Shown: piece after piece, positions 8,231-16,369 of the stretch
How the letters are laid out: each line of letters starts with the position of its first letter
Position numbering within the stretch: the first letter of the stretch is position 1
DNA from: JAGOCV01 sp049445855
GTDB lineage: Bacteria > Pseudomonadota > Gammaproteobacteria > Burkholderiales > Burkholderiaceae_C
Assembly (NCBI RefSeq): GCF_049445855.1
Contig: NZ_JBMSDV010000002.1
Coordinates: 248,001 to 312,000 of the forward strand
DNA length: 64,000 bases
Direction of reading: 5' to 3'
Program-made: the position numbers and the translations under genes
Notes under the pieces: model-generated
What the model was told of the DNA's origin: nothing
Seen by the model: the letters and a program-made list of their open reading frames with translations, nothing else
Database searches by the model: none

Positions 8231-8665
8231 TCAGTCCTTGCCCGGACGGCCGGTCTTGATGGCCGGCACCTTGGCCAGCGCCTGCAGGTAGGCCAGATCG
8301 GACATGGCGGCCAGCGCAGCGACACCGGCACGCAGGATCTCGCTCTTCTTCGCAGGACGCGTCAGGCGCTCTGCGCGTTCCTTCAACGCCTGAAGCACGA
8401 CGTATTCGGTCTTGGGGATGGTGAAGCTGTCGCGCACGAGCTTGGGCTTGCGCGGCTTTTCGGCCTTTTCGGTTTTCACCGGCTTGGCGACCTTTGTGGG
8501 TTTGGCCGCCACCTTGGCTGCGGGCTTCGCTGCGGCCTTGGCGACCGGCTTTACTGCGGGCTTGGCAGCCACTTTCGTCGGCGTGGCTTTGGCGGCCGGC
8601 TTCGCAGCCACGGCTGCTTTGGTCTTCGCGACGGATTTCAGGGGAGTCTTCTTTGCAGTTGCCAT
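8231..8665 (-). CDS. Lys/Ala-rich histone H1-like protein (AlgP/PhaF type)
   Basis: This 144-residue protein has an N-terminal half built of Ala-Lys-Pro repeats (AAKPA, VAAKP and variants), like the tail of histone H1 and of AlgP or PhaF. Its C-terminal half (from RDSFTIPKTEYVVLQALK) is a compact conserved segment predicted to be helical. Such proteins bind DNA or polyanions through the basic tail. The chosen ATG, after a GAGAAG-type ribosome-binding site, removes an implausible 19-residue extension. The upstream region is unusually AT-rich for this genome. It lies between the polyphosphate genes ppk/sixA (convergent, 12 bases apart) and ppx (same strand, upstream). Function here is unproven. 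Confidence 0.72.
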   Translation of the reverse strand: MATAKKTPLKSVAKTKAAVAAKPAAKATPTKVAAKPAVKPVAKAAAKPAAKVAAKPTKVAKPVKTEKAEKPRKPKLVRDSFTIPKTEYVVLQALKERAERLTRPAKKSEILRAGVAALAAMSDLAYLQALAKVPAIKTGRPGKD

Positions 8666-8765
8666 GACATTGCTTCTCGGAATAAACGATATAAACAATA
8701 TATACAGTTTCCGGAAAATCATCTACCGCGACCCCGTGGGTTCGCCGTGAATGATTTCTCGAAGC

Positions 8766-10262
8766 TCAGGGCAGGTTCAGAGAGAACAGGCTCGGCGTCT
8801 TCTGCCAGGCCTGCACTTCTTCGCGCAGCAGATGCGCCGATTGCGGATAGGCCTGTGCCCAGCCCGCGCGTCCTTGCAGGCTGGTGCCGTCAATCGCCGT
8901 TTCCAGCTTGAAGCCCTTGAGATCCGGGTCGCGGCGTGCATGGCACAGCAGCACGGCCAGGCGCAGCGCGAGCAACTGGTGCACGAACACGTCGTCGGTG
9001 AAGTCGGCTTCGAGCTTGCGCAGCTTGCCGCGATGGCCCAGCACCAGCAGGCTCAGGCGATGCAGTTCGGGCAATGCGAAGCCGGGCGCGTCGGCGTTGT
9101 CCAGGATGTACGCGCCGTGCTTGTGATAGTCACTGTGCGAGATCTGGCAGCCCACTTCATGCAGGCGCGCGGCCCAATGCAGCTTGCGCAAGTGACGCTC
9201 GGTGTCAGCCGCCGTGGCCTTGGTGCTCGCGCGGATCTGCGTGAACAGTTGCGCGGCCACCTGGTCCACACGACGCGCCTGCGCCATGTCCACACCGAAG
9301 CGCGTGGCCAGCCGGTCCACCGTGGTGGAGCGCGCGTCGGTCCGGTCTTCCTCGCGGTCGATCAGGTCATACAGCACGCCATGGCGCAGTGCGCCCTGCG
9401 CAGCGGCCATCTCTTCGATGTCCAGCAGCTCGAACACGGCGCGCAGCACGCTCACGCCGCCGGCGATGACGGGGCGGCGGTCGTCCTTCAGGCCTTCGAG
9501 CCGCACGCGGTCGGCGCTTTGCGCGCGCAGCAGCCGCTCCACCAGCCACTCCAGGCCTTCACGCGTCACGCGGCCTTCGGGGAAACCGTTCTGCCCGAGG
9601 ATGTCGGCCACCGCGCCCACGGTGCCGGACGAACCATAGGCCACGTCCCACAGGTGGCTGGCGTAGGCATCCAGCGCTTCGTCGAGCACGGCCTTGGCCG
9701 CGACGTTCGCGGTGTGGAAAGCCTGCGGCGTGAACTGGCCCTGCGCGAAATACTTCATCGACCAGGCGACGCTGCCCACGCGGTAGGACTCCATCACGCG
9801 GGCTTCGAGACCCTGGCCGAGGATCATCTCGGTGGATCGGCCGCCGATGTCCACCACCAGGCGGCGCTCGTCGGACTGCGGCAGCAGGTGCGCGACGCCC
9901 TGGTAGATGAGGCGCGCTTCTTCACGGCCGGGAATCACGTCGATGGGAAAACCCAGCACCTGGTGCGCGCGCTTGAGGAATTCGTCGCGGTTGCGCGCTT
10001 CACGCAGCGTCTGCGTGGCAACGGCGCGCACCTGCGAGCGCTTGAAGCCGGCGATGCGTTCGCCGAAACGCGCCAGGCAGTCCCAGCCGCGTTGCATGGC
10101 TTCGGGCGTGAGGTTGCGCGCTTCGTCCAGGCCATTGCCCTGGCGGACGGTTTCCTTGAGGTATTCGGTGCGGTGCACCTGTCCGTGATCGAGTCGCCCG
10201 ATCTCGAGGCGGAAGCTGTTGGAGCCGAGATCGACTGCGGCGAGGAGGGTACCGTTCTGCAT
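8766..10262 (-). CDS. ppx: Exopolyphosphatase (Ppx/GppA family)
   Basis: This 498-residue protein of the Ppx/GppA family releases phosphate from the ends of polyphosphate chains or acts on pppGpp. The N-terminal VDLGSNSFRLEIG and later VVDIGGRSTEMILG and GSSGTV motifs form the ASKHA-type nucleotide-binding fold. The C-terminal half looks like the HD-like domain of full-length Ppx. I placed the start at MQNGTLLAAVDLG, because the longer frame adds 27 residues without family similarity. It pairs functionally with ppk on the other strand. The same-strand binding-protein gene upstream ends 77 bases before, so both may share a PhoB-facing promoter. Confidence 0.9.
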   Translation of the reverse strand: MQNGTLLAAVDLGSNSFRLEIGRLDHGQVHRTEYLKETVRQGNGLDEARNLTPEAMQRGWDCLARFGERIAGFKRSQVRAVATQTLREARNRDEFLKRAHQVLGFPIDVIPGREEARLIYQGVAHLLPQSDERRLVVDIGGRSTEMILGQGLEARVMESYRVGSVAWSMKYFAQGQFTPQAFHTANVAAKAVLDEALDAYASHLWDVAYGSSGTVGAVADILGQNGFPEGRVTREGLEWLVERLLRAQSADRVRLEGLKDDRRPVIAGGVSVLRAVFELLDIEEMAAAQGALRHGVLYDLIDREEDRTDARSTTVDRLATRFGVDMAQARRVDQVAAQLFTQIRASTKATAADTERHLRKLHWAARLHEVGCQISHSDYHKHGAYILDNADAPGFALPELHRLSLLVLGHRGKLRKLEADFTDDVFVHQLLALRLAVLLCHARRDPDLKGFKLETAIDGTSLQGRAGWAQAYPQSAHLLREEVQAWQKTPSLFSLNLP

Positions 10263-10339
10263 GGAGGATGGATTGTGGCGCTCCCGGGATGGTAGCCGCT
10301 CGCAATCCCTCGCGCGCGAACGTGGGGCGAGCACAGCGC

Positions 10340-11506
10340 TCATCCGAGCAGCCGTCCGTCCATCGTCAGCATGCTTTGCGTCACGTAGCCGCTGCCGCGC
10401 CGGCGCGCGTCGTAGCTCACATGGAAACCGTTGAGGTCGACGTCGCTGCGCCTGGCGAATGCGGCCAGCGCCAACTGGCGCGTGAGCGGTGCTTCCACCG
10501 ACGACAGCACGGTGTAGGTGTAGCGCGCGGCGATGAAGCCGGCCAGGCTCTGCGGCGTGGGTGCTTCGTCGAACAGGCGGGCCAGCGTCTCGCGATAGGC
10601 GCGCACGAGCGGCGAGCTTGCGGTGATCACCGGTACCGGCTGCGTGACGATGACGGGCGTGTTCCGCGGCATGCCCGCCTGGGCGAGCGTTGCGAGGTTC
10701 ACGTCAGCCAGCGCCACGATGAACTGCTGGCGGCTGCTGGCCTGCCGTGCAAACCCCTGGCAGAAACGGACCAGCTCGGGTGTGCCTCCCACGAACAGCA
10801 CGATGGTCGGCAGCGCGTTCGGTGCCACATCCGCCGGACCCAGCCGTAGCGAACGCAGTGGCAGCTTCATCGCGGCGGCGGTGCGTTCCACGTCGCCGCG
10901 GTAGAGCGAATGGTCGAGCTCGGTGGCATAGACAGCGCCGATCTCGGGAACGCCCATGAGCGAAAGGGACCGGATGGCGTGCGAAATCTGCTCCTGCCGG
11001 CCCGCGAAGATGGGGAAGGTCCGGCTGTCGACATCGGCCCCGCTGTTCTGGAGCCAAGGGGCCACGTGCGGCAGCGAAGCACCTTCCTGCCGCAGCAAGT
11101 CGCTGACCAGCGTGGCCATGCGGTGGCCGGTCGTGCCGGACAAGGCGATGCACGCGCCGTTCTCGCGCAGCGGCTGCCACGCGCCCTTGATGGCCTCGGT
11201 GCTGCCGTCGAGCTCCACCGTCAGGTGCTGGACCGGGCGGCCCTGCAGCCCGCCGCGCAGGTTGATGTCCTGCCAGGCCGCTCGGGAGCCGGCCAGGAAG
11301 TCGCGCGACACATCCTGCTGCTCGGCCGACATGTCGGCCAGCTGGGCAATGACCAGCGGCTTGCCGCTGGGGGTCGCGGTGGATTTGCCCGACTGGGCCA
11401 GAACGGGGAGGGCGGCCAGGGCGGGTGTGGCCGCCAGGGCCGCAGCGCCAAAAGCCTGCAGCAGGCGACGTCGCTGCAGGCCGGGGCCGGATTCAGGGAA
11501 AAACAT
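10340..11506 (-). CDS. Periplasmic ligand-binding protein, type 1 (branched-chain amino-acid-receptor-like fold)
   Basis: This roughly 388-residue protein resembles ABC-transporter substrate-binding proteins of the Leu/Ile/Val type (Peripla_BP_6). It starts with KPLVIAQLADMSAEQQDVSRD and WQDINLRGGLQGRPV, followed by a region handling the ligand (LSGTTGHRMATLVSDLL). The N-terminus has a signal with RRRLLQAFGAAALA, possibly Tat-dependent, ending in ALPVLAQS. I chose the ATG giving MFFPESGP; an ATG at 11563 is an alternative, and neither has a strong ribosome-binding site. No permease or ATPase is adjacent. Three Pho-box-like repeats face this gene, so it may be induced when phosphate is scarce. 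The ligand is unknown. Confidence 0.65.
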   Translation of the reverse strand: MFFPESGPGLQRRRLLQAFGAAALAATPALAALPVLAQSGKSTATPSGKPLVIAQLADMSAEQQDVSRDFLAGSRAAWQDINLRGGLQGRPVQHLTVELDGSTEAIKGAWQPLRENGACIALSGTTGHRMATLVSDLLRQEGASLPHVAPWLQNSGADVDSRTFPIFAGRQEQISHAIRSLSLMGVPEIGAVYATELDHSLYRGDVERTAAAMKLPLRSLRLGPADVAPNALPTIVLFVGGTPELVRFCQGFARQASSRQQFIVALADVNLATLAQAGMPRNTPVIVTQPVPVITASSPLVRAYRETLARLFDEAPTPQSLAGFIAARYTYTVLSSVEAPLTRQLALAAFARRSDVDLNGFHVSYDARRRGSGYVTQSMLTMDGRLLG

Positions 11507-11564
11507 GGGGAAGGGGGCGGACGTTGCCGCCGGTACATCAGGTGGCACGACTCTAGGGGCCATC

Positions 11565-11593
11565 CGTGACGGTTCCGTGAAAACTCCGTGACA
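11565..11593 (-). promoter_or_regulatory. Pho-box-like triple repeat facing the binding-protein gene
   Basis: Read on the minus strand, TGTCACG (11593-11587), TTTCACG (11582-11576) and CGTCACG (11571-11565) occur at exact 11-bp intervals. This is the phase expected of tandem PhoB monomers. The orientation is opposite to the pstS box next to it. If the binding protein starts at 11506, the repeats lie about 60-90 bases upstream of it. Confidence 0.5.
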
Positions 11594-11601
11594 CCCCATT
11601 T

Positions 11602-11635
11602 GTGTCACGCCAGCGTCACAAATGGTTTTTACAGT
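11602..11635 (+). promoter_or_regulatory. PhoB-dependent pstS promoter (Pho box plus -10)
   Basis: GTGTCAC (11602-11608), 4 bases, and GCGTCAC (11613-11619) form a Pho box. A -10-like TACAGT lies at 11630-11635, exactly 10 bases after the box. This is the standard spacing in promoters where PhoB replaces -35 recognition. The pstS start codon is 54 bases further. Confidence 0.75.
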
Positions 11636-11689
11636 CGCCGCAAGTCCTCAAAAGTTTCCTCTCCTTTCATCCAAACCAAAGGTGTCCTG

Positions 11690-12724
11690 ATGCAAATGAT
11701 TTCCAAGATTTCCCTGGTGGCCGCAGCCGTCCTGTCCATGTCCACGCTGGCACAAGCCCAGGACGTGACGGGCGCTGGCGCCTCCTTCCCCGCACCGGTC
11801 TACGCCAAGTGGGCTGACGCCTACAACAAGGCCACCGGCACCAAGGTGAACTACCAGTCGGTGGGTTCGGGCGCCGGCATCAAGCAGATCCAGGCCAAGA
11901 CCGTGGACTTCGGCGCGACCGACGCTCCCCTGACCGACGAACAACTGGCCAAGGACGGCCTGGTCATGTTCCCCACCGTGATCGGTGGCGTGGTTCCCGT
12001 CGTGAACATCAAGGGCGTGCAACCCGGCCAGCTCAAGCTGACTGGTGCCGTGCTGGCCGACATCTATCTGGGCAAGATCGTCAAGTGGAACGAAGCGCCC
12101 ATCGCCTCGCTGAACCCGGGCGTGACGCTGCCCGACGCACCGATCGCCGTGGTCCGCCGCGCTGACGGTTCGGGCACCAGCTTCGCCTTCACCGAGTACC
12201 TGACCAAGGTCAGCCCCGCCTGGGCCAAGGACGTGGGCACCGGAACGGCCGTGAAGTGGCCCACCGGCGCGGGCGGCAAGGGCAACGAAGGCGTCTCCGC
12301 TTTCGTGATGCGCCTGCCGGATTCCATCGGCTACGTCGAATACGCCTACGCCAAGCAGAACAAGATGTCGCACGTCGCCCTGCAGAACGCGGACGGCAAC
12401 TACGTGCAACCGGACGACGCCAACTTCAAGGCCGCGGCCGCCGGCATCGACTGGTCCAAGTCGTTCTCGCAGAGCCTGACCAACGCCAAGGGCAAGGATT
12501 CGTGGCCCATCTCCACGGCCACCTTCATCCTGGTGTACGCCAAGCCCGAGAAGCCGACGCAGACCGCCGCCGCGCTGAAGTTCTTCGACTGGGTCTACAC
12601 CAACGGCGACAAGGCTGCCATCGATCTCGACTACGTGCCGTTCCCCGACAACGTCAAGTCCATCATCCGCACGTCGTGGGGCAAGGTCGTGGGCGCCGAC
12701 GGCAAGCCGGTGGCCTACAAGTAA
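11690..12724 (+). CDS. pstS: Phosphate ABC transporter, periplasmic phosphate-binding protein
   Basis: This 344-residue protein captures phosphate in the periplasm and delivers it to PstCA. It begins with a Sec signal peptide (MQMISKISLVAAAVLSMSTL, cleavage likely after AQA) and a mature end DVTGAGASFPAPVYAKW. The VRRADGSGTSFAFTEYL segment carries the Arg and Ser/Thr residues that bind phosphate in PstS. The longer frame upstream has no signal peptide and overlaps the promoter, so I start at the ATG. A PhoB promoter lies directly upstream and pstC, pstA, pstB and phoU follow on the same strand. Confidence 0.96.
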   Translation: MQMISKISLVAAAVLSMSTLAQAQDVTGAGASFPAPVYAKWADAYNKATGTKVNYQSVGSGAGIKQIQAKTVDFGATDAPLTDEQLAKDGLVMFPTVIGGVVPVVNIKGVQPGQLKLTGAVLADIYLGKIVKWNEAPIASLNPGVTLPDAPIAVVRRADGSGTSFAFTEYLTKVSPAWAKDVGTGTAVKWPTGAGGKGNEGVSAFVMRLPDSIGYVEYAYAKQNKMSHVALQNADGNYVQPDDANFKAAAAGIDWSKSFSQSLTNAKGKDSWPISTATFILVYAKPEKPTQTAAALKFFDWVYTNGDKAAIDLDYVPFPDNVKSIIRTSWGKVVGADGKPVAYK

Positions 12725-12826
12725 TCGGGCACCCTTCGAACCATCACAACGCGGAACAACCAAGTGTCTTCGGCACTCCCCGCAGAACAGGCGCCGGACC
12801 TCTCGGTCCGTGCGCAGGGCCGTCCC

Positions 12827-13792
12827 ATGACAACCCCTCCTTCTTCATCCCCGGCGCGGTCCGGTCCCATGGCCGACCGCCTGTTCGGCTGGGCCGCCAA
12901 GGGTGCGGCGCTGCTCACCCTGGCGCTGCTCATCGGCATCCTGCTGTCGCTCATCGCAGGTGCATGGCCGGCCATCGTGAAATACGGTCTCGGTTTCCTC
13001 ACCAGCGCGGAATGGGATCCGGTGCAGGAAGAATACGGCGGCCTGGTCATGATCTATGGCACGCTCGCCACGTCTTTCATCGCACTGCTGATCGCGGTGC
13101 CCATCAGTTTCGGCATTGCGCTGTTCCTGACCGAACTCTCGCCCGGCTGGCTCAAGCGCCCGCTGGGCACCGCCATCGAACTGCTCGCCGCAGTGCCGTC
13201 CATCGTGTACGGCATGTGGGGCCTGCTGGTCTTCGGGCCCATCCTCTCCGCCTACGTACAGCAGCCGCTGCAGAAGCTGCTGACCGGCGTGCCCTACCTG
13301 GGTGCGCTTGTCTCCGGCCCGCCGGTGGGCATCGGCATCCTGTCGGCCGGCATCATCCTTGCGATCATGATCATCCCGTTCATCGCTTCGGTGATGCGCG
13401 ACGTGTTCGAAGTGACGCCCGCGCTGCTCAAGGAATCGGCCTACGGCTTGGGCTCCACCACCTGGGAGGTCGTCTCCAAGGTCGTGCTGCCGTACACCAA
13501 GGCCGGCGTCGTCGGCGGCATCATGCTCGGCCTTGGCCGTGCACTCGGTGAGACCATGGCTGTCACCTTCGTGATCGGCAACATGAACCAGCTGAATTCG
13601 CTGTCGGTTTTCGAAGCTGCCAACAGCATCACCTCGGCACTCGCCAATGAATTCGCGGAAGCCGGCACTGGCATGCACCAGGCCGCGCTGATGTACCTGG
13701 GCCTCGTTCTGTTCTTCATCACCTTCGTCGTGCTGTCGCTGTCCAAGATCCTGCTGGCTCAACTGCGCAAGAGCGAAGGAGCGAAGTCATGA
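12827..13792 (+). CDS. pstC: Phosphate ABC transporter permease PstC
   Basis: This is one of two membrane subunits of the high-affinity phosphate importer. With the chosen ATG it has 321 residues, close to the family norm. A GTG at 12764 would add 21 residues of Pro/Ala-rich sequence. The first membrane helix starts around GAALLTLALLIGILLSLIAG, and about six helices are visible. The cytoplasmic coupling loop that contacts PstB contains ESAYGLGSTTWEV. Its stop overlaps the pstA start (ATGA), which suggests coupled translation of the two permeases. Confidence 0.93.
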   Translation: MTTPPSSSPARSGPMADRLFGWAAKGAALLTLALLIGILLSLIAGAWPAIVKYGLGFLTSAEWDPVQEEYGGLVMIYGTLATSFIALLIAVPISFGIALFLTELSPGWLKRPLGTAIELLAAVPSIVYGMWGLLVFGPILSAYVQQPLQKLLTGVPYLGALVSGPPVGIGILSAGIILAIMIIPFIASVMRDVFEVTPALLKESAYGLGSTTWEVVSKVVLPYTKAGVVGGIMLGLGRALGETMAVTFVIGNMNQLNSLSVFEAANSITSALANEFAEAGTGMHQAALMYLGLVLFFITFVVLSLSKILLAQLRKSEGAKS

Positions 13793-14673
13793 CCACCGGT
13801 GAGCGCCTTCTCGCTGCGGCCGACATGTCGCGCATCCGCCAGGCGAAGTACGCCAGACGCAAGATCGTCAACCAGGTCGCGTTGACGCTGTCGCTCGCTG
13901 CCATGGCCTTCGGCGTGTTCTGGCTGATCTGGATCCTGTGGGAAACCGTCCGCCTTGGTGTCGGCGGCCTCACCATGGCCACGTTCACGCAGATGACGCC
14001 GCCACCCAACGAAGTCGGCGGCATCGCCAACGCGATTTTCGGATCGTTCCTGATGGTGGGCCTGGCCACGTTCGTGGGTACGCCCATCGGCATCATGGCC
14101 GGCATCTATCTGGCCGAGTACAACCCCAAGGGCTGGCTCGCCTCGGTGACCCGGTTCGTGAACGACATCCTGCTGTCGGCACCGTCCATCGTGATCGGCC
14201 TGTTCGTCTATGCAGTGATCGTCGCGCGTTTCAAGAGCTTCTCGGGCTGGGCGGGTGCCATGGCGCTCGCGCTGATCGTGATTCCCGTCGTGATCCGCAC
14301 CACCGAAAACATGCTGCAGCTCGTGCCCTCCGGTTTGCGCGAAGCGGCTTACGCACTGGGTGCGCCGAAGTGGAAGGTCATCCTGTCGATCACGCTGCGC
14401 GCCGCACGCGCCGGTGTCGTCACGGGCATCCTGCTGGCCGTGGCACGCATCTCGGGTGAGACCGCGCCTCTGCTGTTCACTGCGCTGTCCAACCAGTTCT
14501 GGACGTCCAACCTGGGCGAGCCGATGGCCAGCCTGCCGGTGACCATCTTCAAGTTCGCGATGAGCCCGTACGAGAACTGGCAACAACTGGCCTGGGCCGG
14601 TGTGTTCCTGATCACCGTCGCCGTGCTCGGCCTGAATATCCTGGCCCGCGTGCTGACCCGCGGAAAGTTATGA
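13789..14673 (+). CDS. pstA: Phosphate ABC transporter permease PstA
   Basis: This 294-residue second permease subunit of the Pst importer has about six hydrophobic segments. The coupling loop REAAYALGAPKWKVI is the EAA-type motif docking on the ATPase. An N-terminal cytoplasmic extension of about 35 basic residues precedes the first helix (VALTLSLAAMAFGVFWLIWI). A GC-rich repeat of roughly 80 bases separates it from pstB, which is unusual inside a pst operon and could change the relative amounts of permease and ATPase. Confidence 0.94.
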   Translation: MTTGERLLAAADMSRIRQAKYARRKIVNQVALTLSLAAMAFGVFWLIWILWETVRLGVGGLTMATFTQMTPPPNEVGGIANAIFGSFLMVGLATFVGTPIGIMAGIYLAEYNPKGWLASVTRFVNDILLSAPSIVIGLFVYAVIVARFKSFSGWAGAMALALIVIPVVIRTTENMLQLVPSGLREAAYALGAPKWKVILSITLRAARAGVVTGILLAVARISGETAPLLFTALSNQFWTSNLGEPMASLPVTIFKFAMSPYENWQQLAWAGVFLITVAVLGLNILARVLTRGKL

Positions 14674-14677
14674 ACCA

Positions 14678-14755
14678 CCCCCGAAGCGCCTGCGGCGCTT
14701 CCCCCTCGAGGGGGCGCTACAAGCGGGCCGGCGAAGCCGGCTCCGCGGTGGCCCT
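14678..14755 (+). repeat. GC-rich intergenic repeat, copy 1
   Basis: The element opens with CCCCCGAAGCG, contains a short hairpin (AAGCGCC/GGCGCTT), the palindrome CCCCCTCGAGGGGG, and a third hairpin (GCCGGC..GCCGGC). Copy 2 between pstB and phoU has the same order of parts with compensating changes in the hairpins. I recall similar elements between genes in Comamonadaceae. No coding capacity is evident. Confidence 0.72.
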
Positions 14756-14770
14756 CGAATGGAGAACTGA

Positions 14771-15559
14771 ATGAACCCATCTGCTACTACCACTGTCGTG
14801 ACGCCTGCGCCGAAGATCGCTGTGAAGAACCTGGACTTCTATTACGGCAAGTTCCATGCGCTCAAGGGCATCAACCTGAACATTCCCGAGAAGAAGGTCA
14901 CGGCGTTCATCGGGCCTTCGGGGTGCGGCAAGTCCACGTTGCTTCGCACTTTCAACCGCATGTTCGAGTTGTATCCCGAACAGCGCGCAGAAGGCGCCAT
15001 CGAACTGGACGGCGAGAACCTGCTGATCAGCAAGCAGGACGTTGCGCTCATCCGCGCCAAGGTCGGCATGGTGTTCCAGAAGCCCACGCCGTTTCCGATG
15101 TCGATCTACGACAACATCGCCTTCGGCGTGAAGCTGTTCGAGAATCTCTCGAACGCCGACATGGACGACCGCGTGGAATGGGCCCTGAAGAAGGCCGCCC
15201 TGTGGAACGAAGTGAAGGACAAGCTCAACCAGAGCGGCTCTGGCCTCTCTGGCGGCCAGCAGCAACGTTTGTGCATTGCGCGAGGCATCGCCATCAAGCC
15301 CGAAGTCCTGCTGCTGGACGAACCCTGCTCGGCCCTCGACCCGATCTCCACTGCCAAGATCGAAGAACTCATCGCCGAGCTCAAGAGCGAATACACGGTG
15401 GTCATCGTGACCCACAACATGCAGCAGGCCGCACGCTGCAGCGACTACACCGCCTACATGTACCTGGGCGACCTGATCGAATTCGGTGCGACGGAACAGA
15501 TGTTCTTCAAGCCGCAGCGCAAAGAGACCGAAGACTACATCACCGGAAGGTTTGGATGA
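14771..15559 (+). CDS. pstB: Phosphate ABC transporter ATPase PstB
   Basis: This 262-residue ATPase powers phosphate import. Walker A is GPSGCGKST (about residues 48-56), the ABC signature is LSGGQQQR, and Walker B plus D-loop is LLLDEPCSALDP, followed by the switch His in VIVTHNMQQAARCSD. Length equals the family norm. The ATG follows GGAGAAC. It is flanked by two copies of the GC-rich repeat, one on each side. With PhoU it links transport to PhoR signalling. Confidence 0.97.
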   Translation: MNPSATTTVVTPAPKIAVKNLDFYYGKFHALKGINLNIPEKKVTAFIGPSGCGKSTLLRTFNRMFELYPEQRAEGAIELDGENLLISKQDVALIRAKVGMVFQKPTPFPMSIYDNIAFGVKLFENLSNADMDDRVEWALKKAALWNEVKDKLNQSGSGLSGGQQQRLCIARGIAIKPEVLLLDEPCSALDPISTAKIEELIAELKSEYTVVIVTHNMQQAARCSDYTAYMYLGDLIEFGATEQMFFKPQRKETEDYITGRFG

Positions 15560-15561
15560 CA

Positions 15562-15639
15562 CCCCCGAAGCGACCTTCGGTCGCCTCCCCCTCGAGGGGG
15601 CAACACCAACGGCCTGGCCAAGCCAGTTCCATGGTGTTC
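15562..15639 (+). repeat. GC-rich intergenic repeat, copy 2
   Basis: It again starts with CCCCCGAAGCG, followed by a hairpin (GCGACC/GGTCGC), CCCCCTCGAGGGGG, then CGGCCTGGCCAAGCCAG and a GGTGTTC end. The overall plan and the non-hairpin bases match copy 1. Bases that differ inside the first hairpin keep pairing, which suggests selection on structure. Confidence 0.72.
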
Positions 15640-15667
15640 TCGGCAAGTCAATCAATCAGGAGTTCAT

Positions 15668-16369
15668 ATGCCAGATAAACATCTTTCCACGCAGTTCGAC
15701 AGCGAACTCAACAGTGTTTCTTCCCGCGTCATGGAACTCGGGGGCATGGTCGAGTCGCAGATCGGCCTGGCCATCTATGCGCTGTCGCAGTTCAGCGCCG
15801 AGGCCGCCGACCAGGTGACCGAGATGGAACACCGCGTCAATGCGGCAGAGATCGAGATCGACCGCGAGCTTTCTTCCATCATCGCGCGCCGCCAGCCGAC
15901 CGCGCGTGACCTGCGCCTGCTGATCGCCATCTCCAAGACCACCGCCAATCTCGAGCGCGTGGGCGACGAGGCGAACAAGATCGCGCGCATGGTCAAGTCC
16001 ATCATCGAAAGCGGCAATGCACGCTCGCTGCCGTCCACCGACCTGCGCGTCGCGGCCGACCTGGCCTCGGGCCTGCTGCGCAAGGCGCTGGACGCGTTCG
16101 CGCGGCTTGACACCGCCGCAGCCGTCAGCATCCTCAAGGAAGACGACCTGATTGACCGCGAGTTCGATGGCTTCGTGCGCAAGCTCATCACGTACATGAT
16201 GGAAGATCCGCGTACGATTTCCGCCAGCCTGGACCTGCTGTTCCTGGCCAAGGCGATCGAGCGGATTGGCGACCATGCCAAGAACATTGCAGAATTCATC
16301 ATCTACATCGTCAAGGGCGCCGATGTCCGGCACACTTCGATGGAGGAAATCGAGTCGGCCGTCCAGTAA
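15668..16369 (+). CDS. phoU: Phosphate signalling protein PhoU
   Basis: This 233-residue all-helical protein has two PhoU repeats. It couples the Pst importer to the sensor kinase PhoR, so that PhoB stays inactive when phosphate is plentiful. The first repeat contains HRVNAAEIEIDRELSSIIARR and LRLLIAISKTTANLERVGDE; the second contains DLLFLAKAIERIGDHAKNIAE. These E/D-rich ERxGDxA motifs bind metal clusters. AGGAG lies 6 bases before the ATG. The stop codon is immediately followed by the phoB start with no gap. Confidence 0.95.
   Translation: MPDKHLSTQFDSELNSVSSRVMELGGMVESQIGLAIYALSQFSAEAADQVTEMEHRVNAAEIEIDRELSSIIARRQPTARDLRLLIAISKTTANLERVGDEANKIARMVKSIIESGNARSLPSTDLRVAADLASGLLRKALDAFARLDTAAAVSILKEDDLIDREFDGFVRKLITYMMEDPRTISASLDLLFLAKAIERIGDHAKNIAEFIIYIVKGADVRHTSMEEIESAVQ

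Noticed and set aside
8460..8650. Short tandem repeats suggesting a CRISPR or minisatellite
   Set aside because: They are codon repeats of the Ala-Lys-Pro tail in the histone-like gene, irregular in DNA, with no spacers of uniform length.
12764..12826. GTG start for pstC
   Set aside because: It would add 21 Pro/Ala/Gln residues ahead of the normal family N-terminus. It is not excluded, but the ATG at 12827 gives the usual length.
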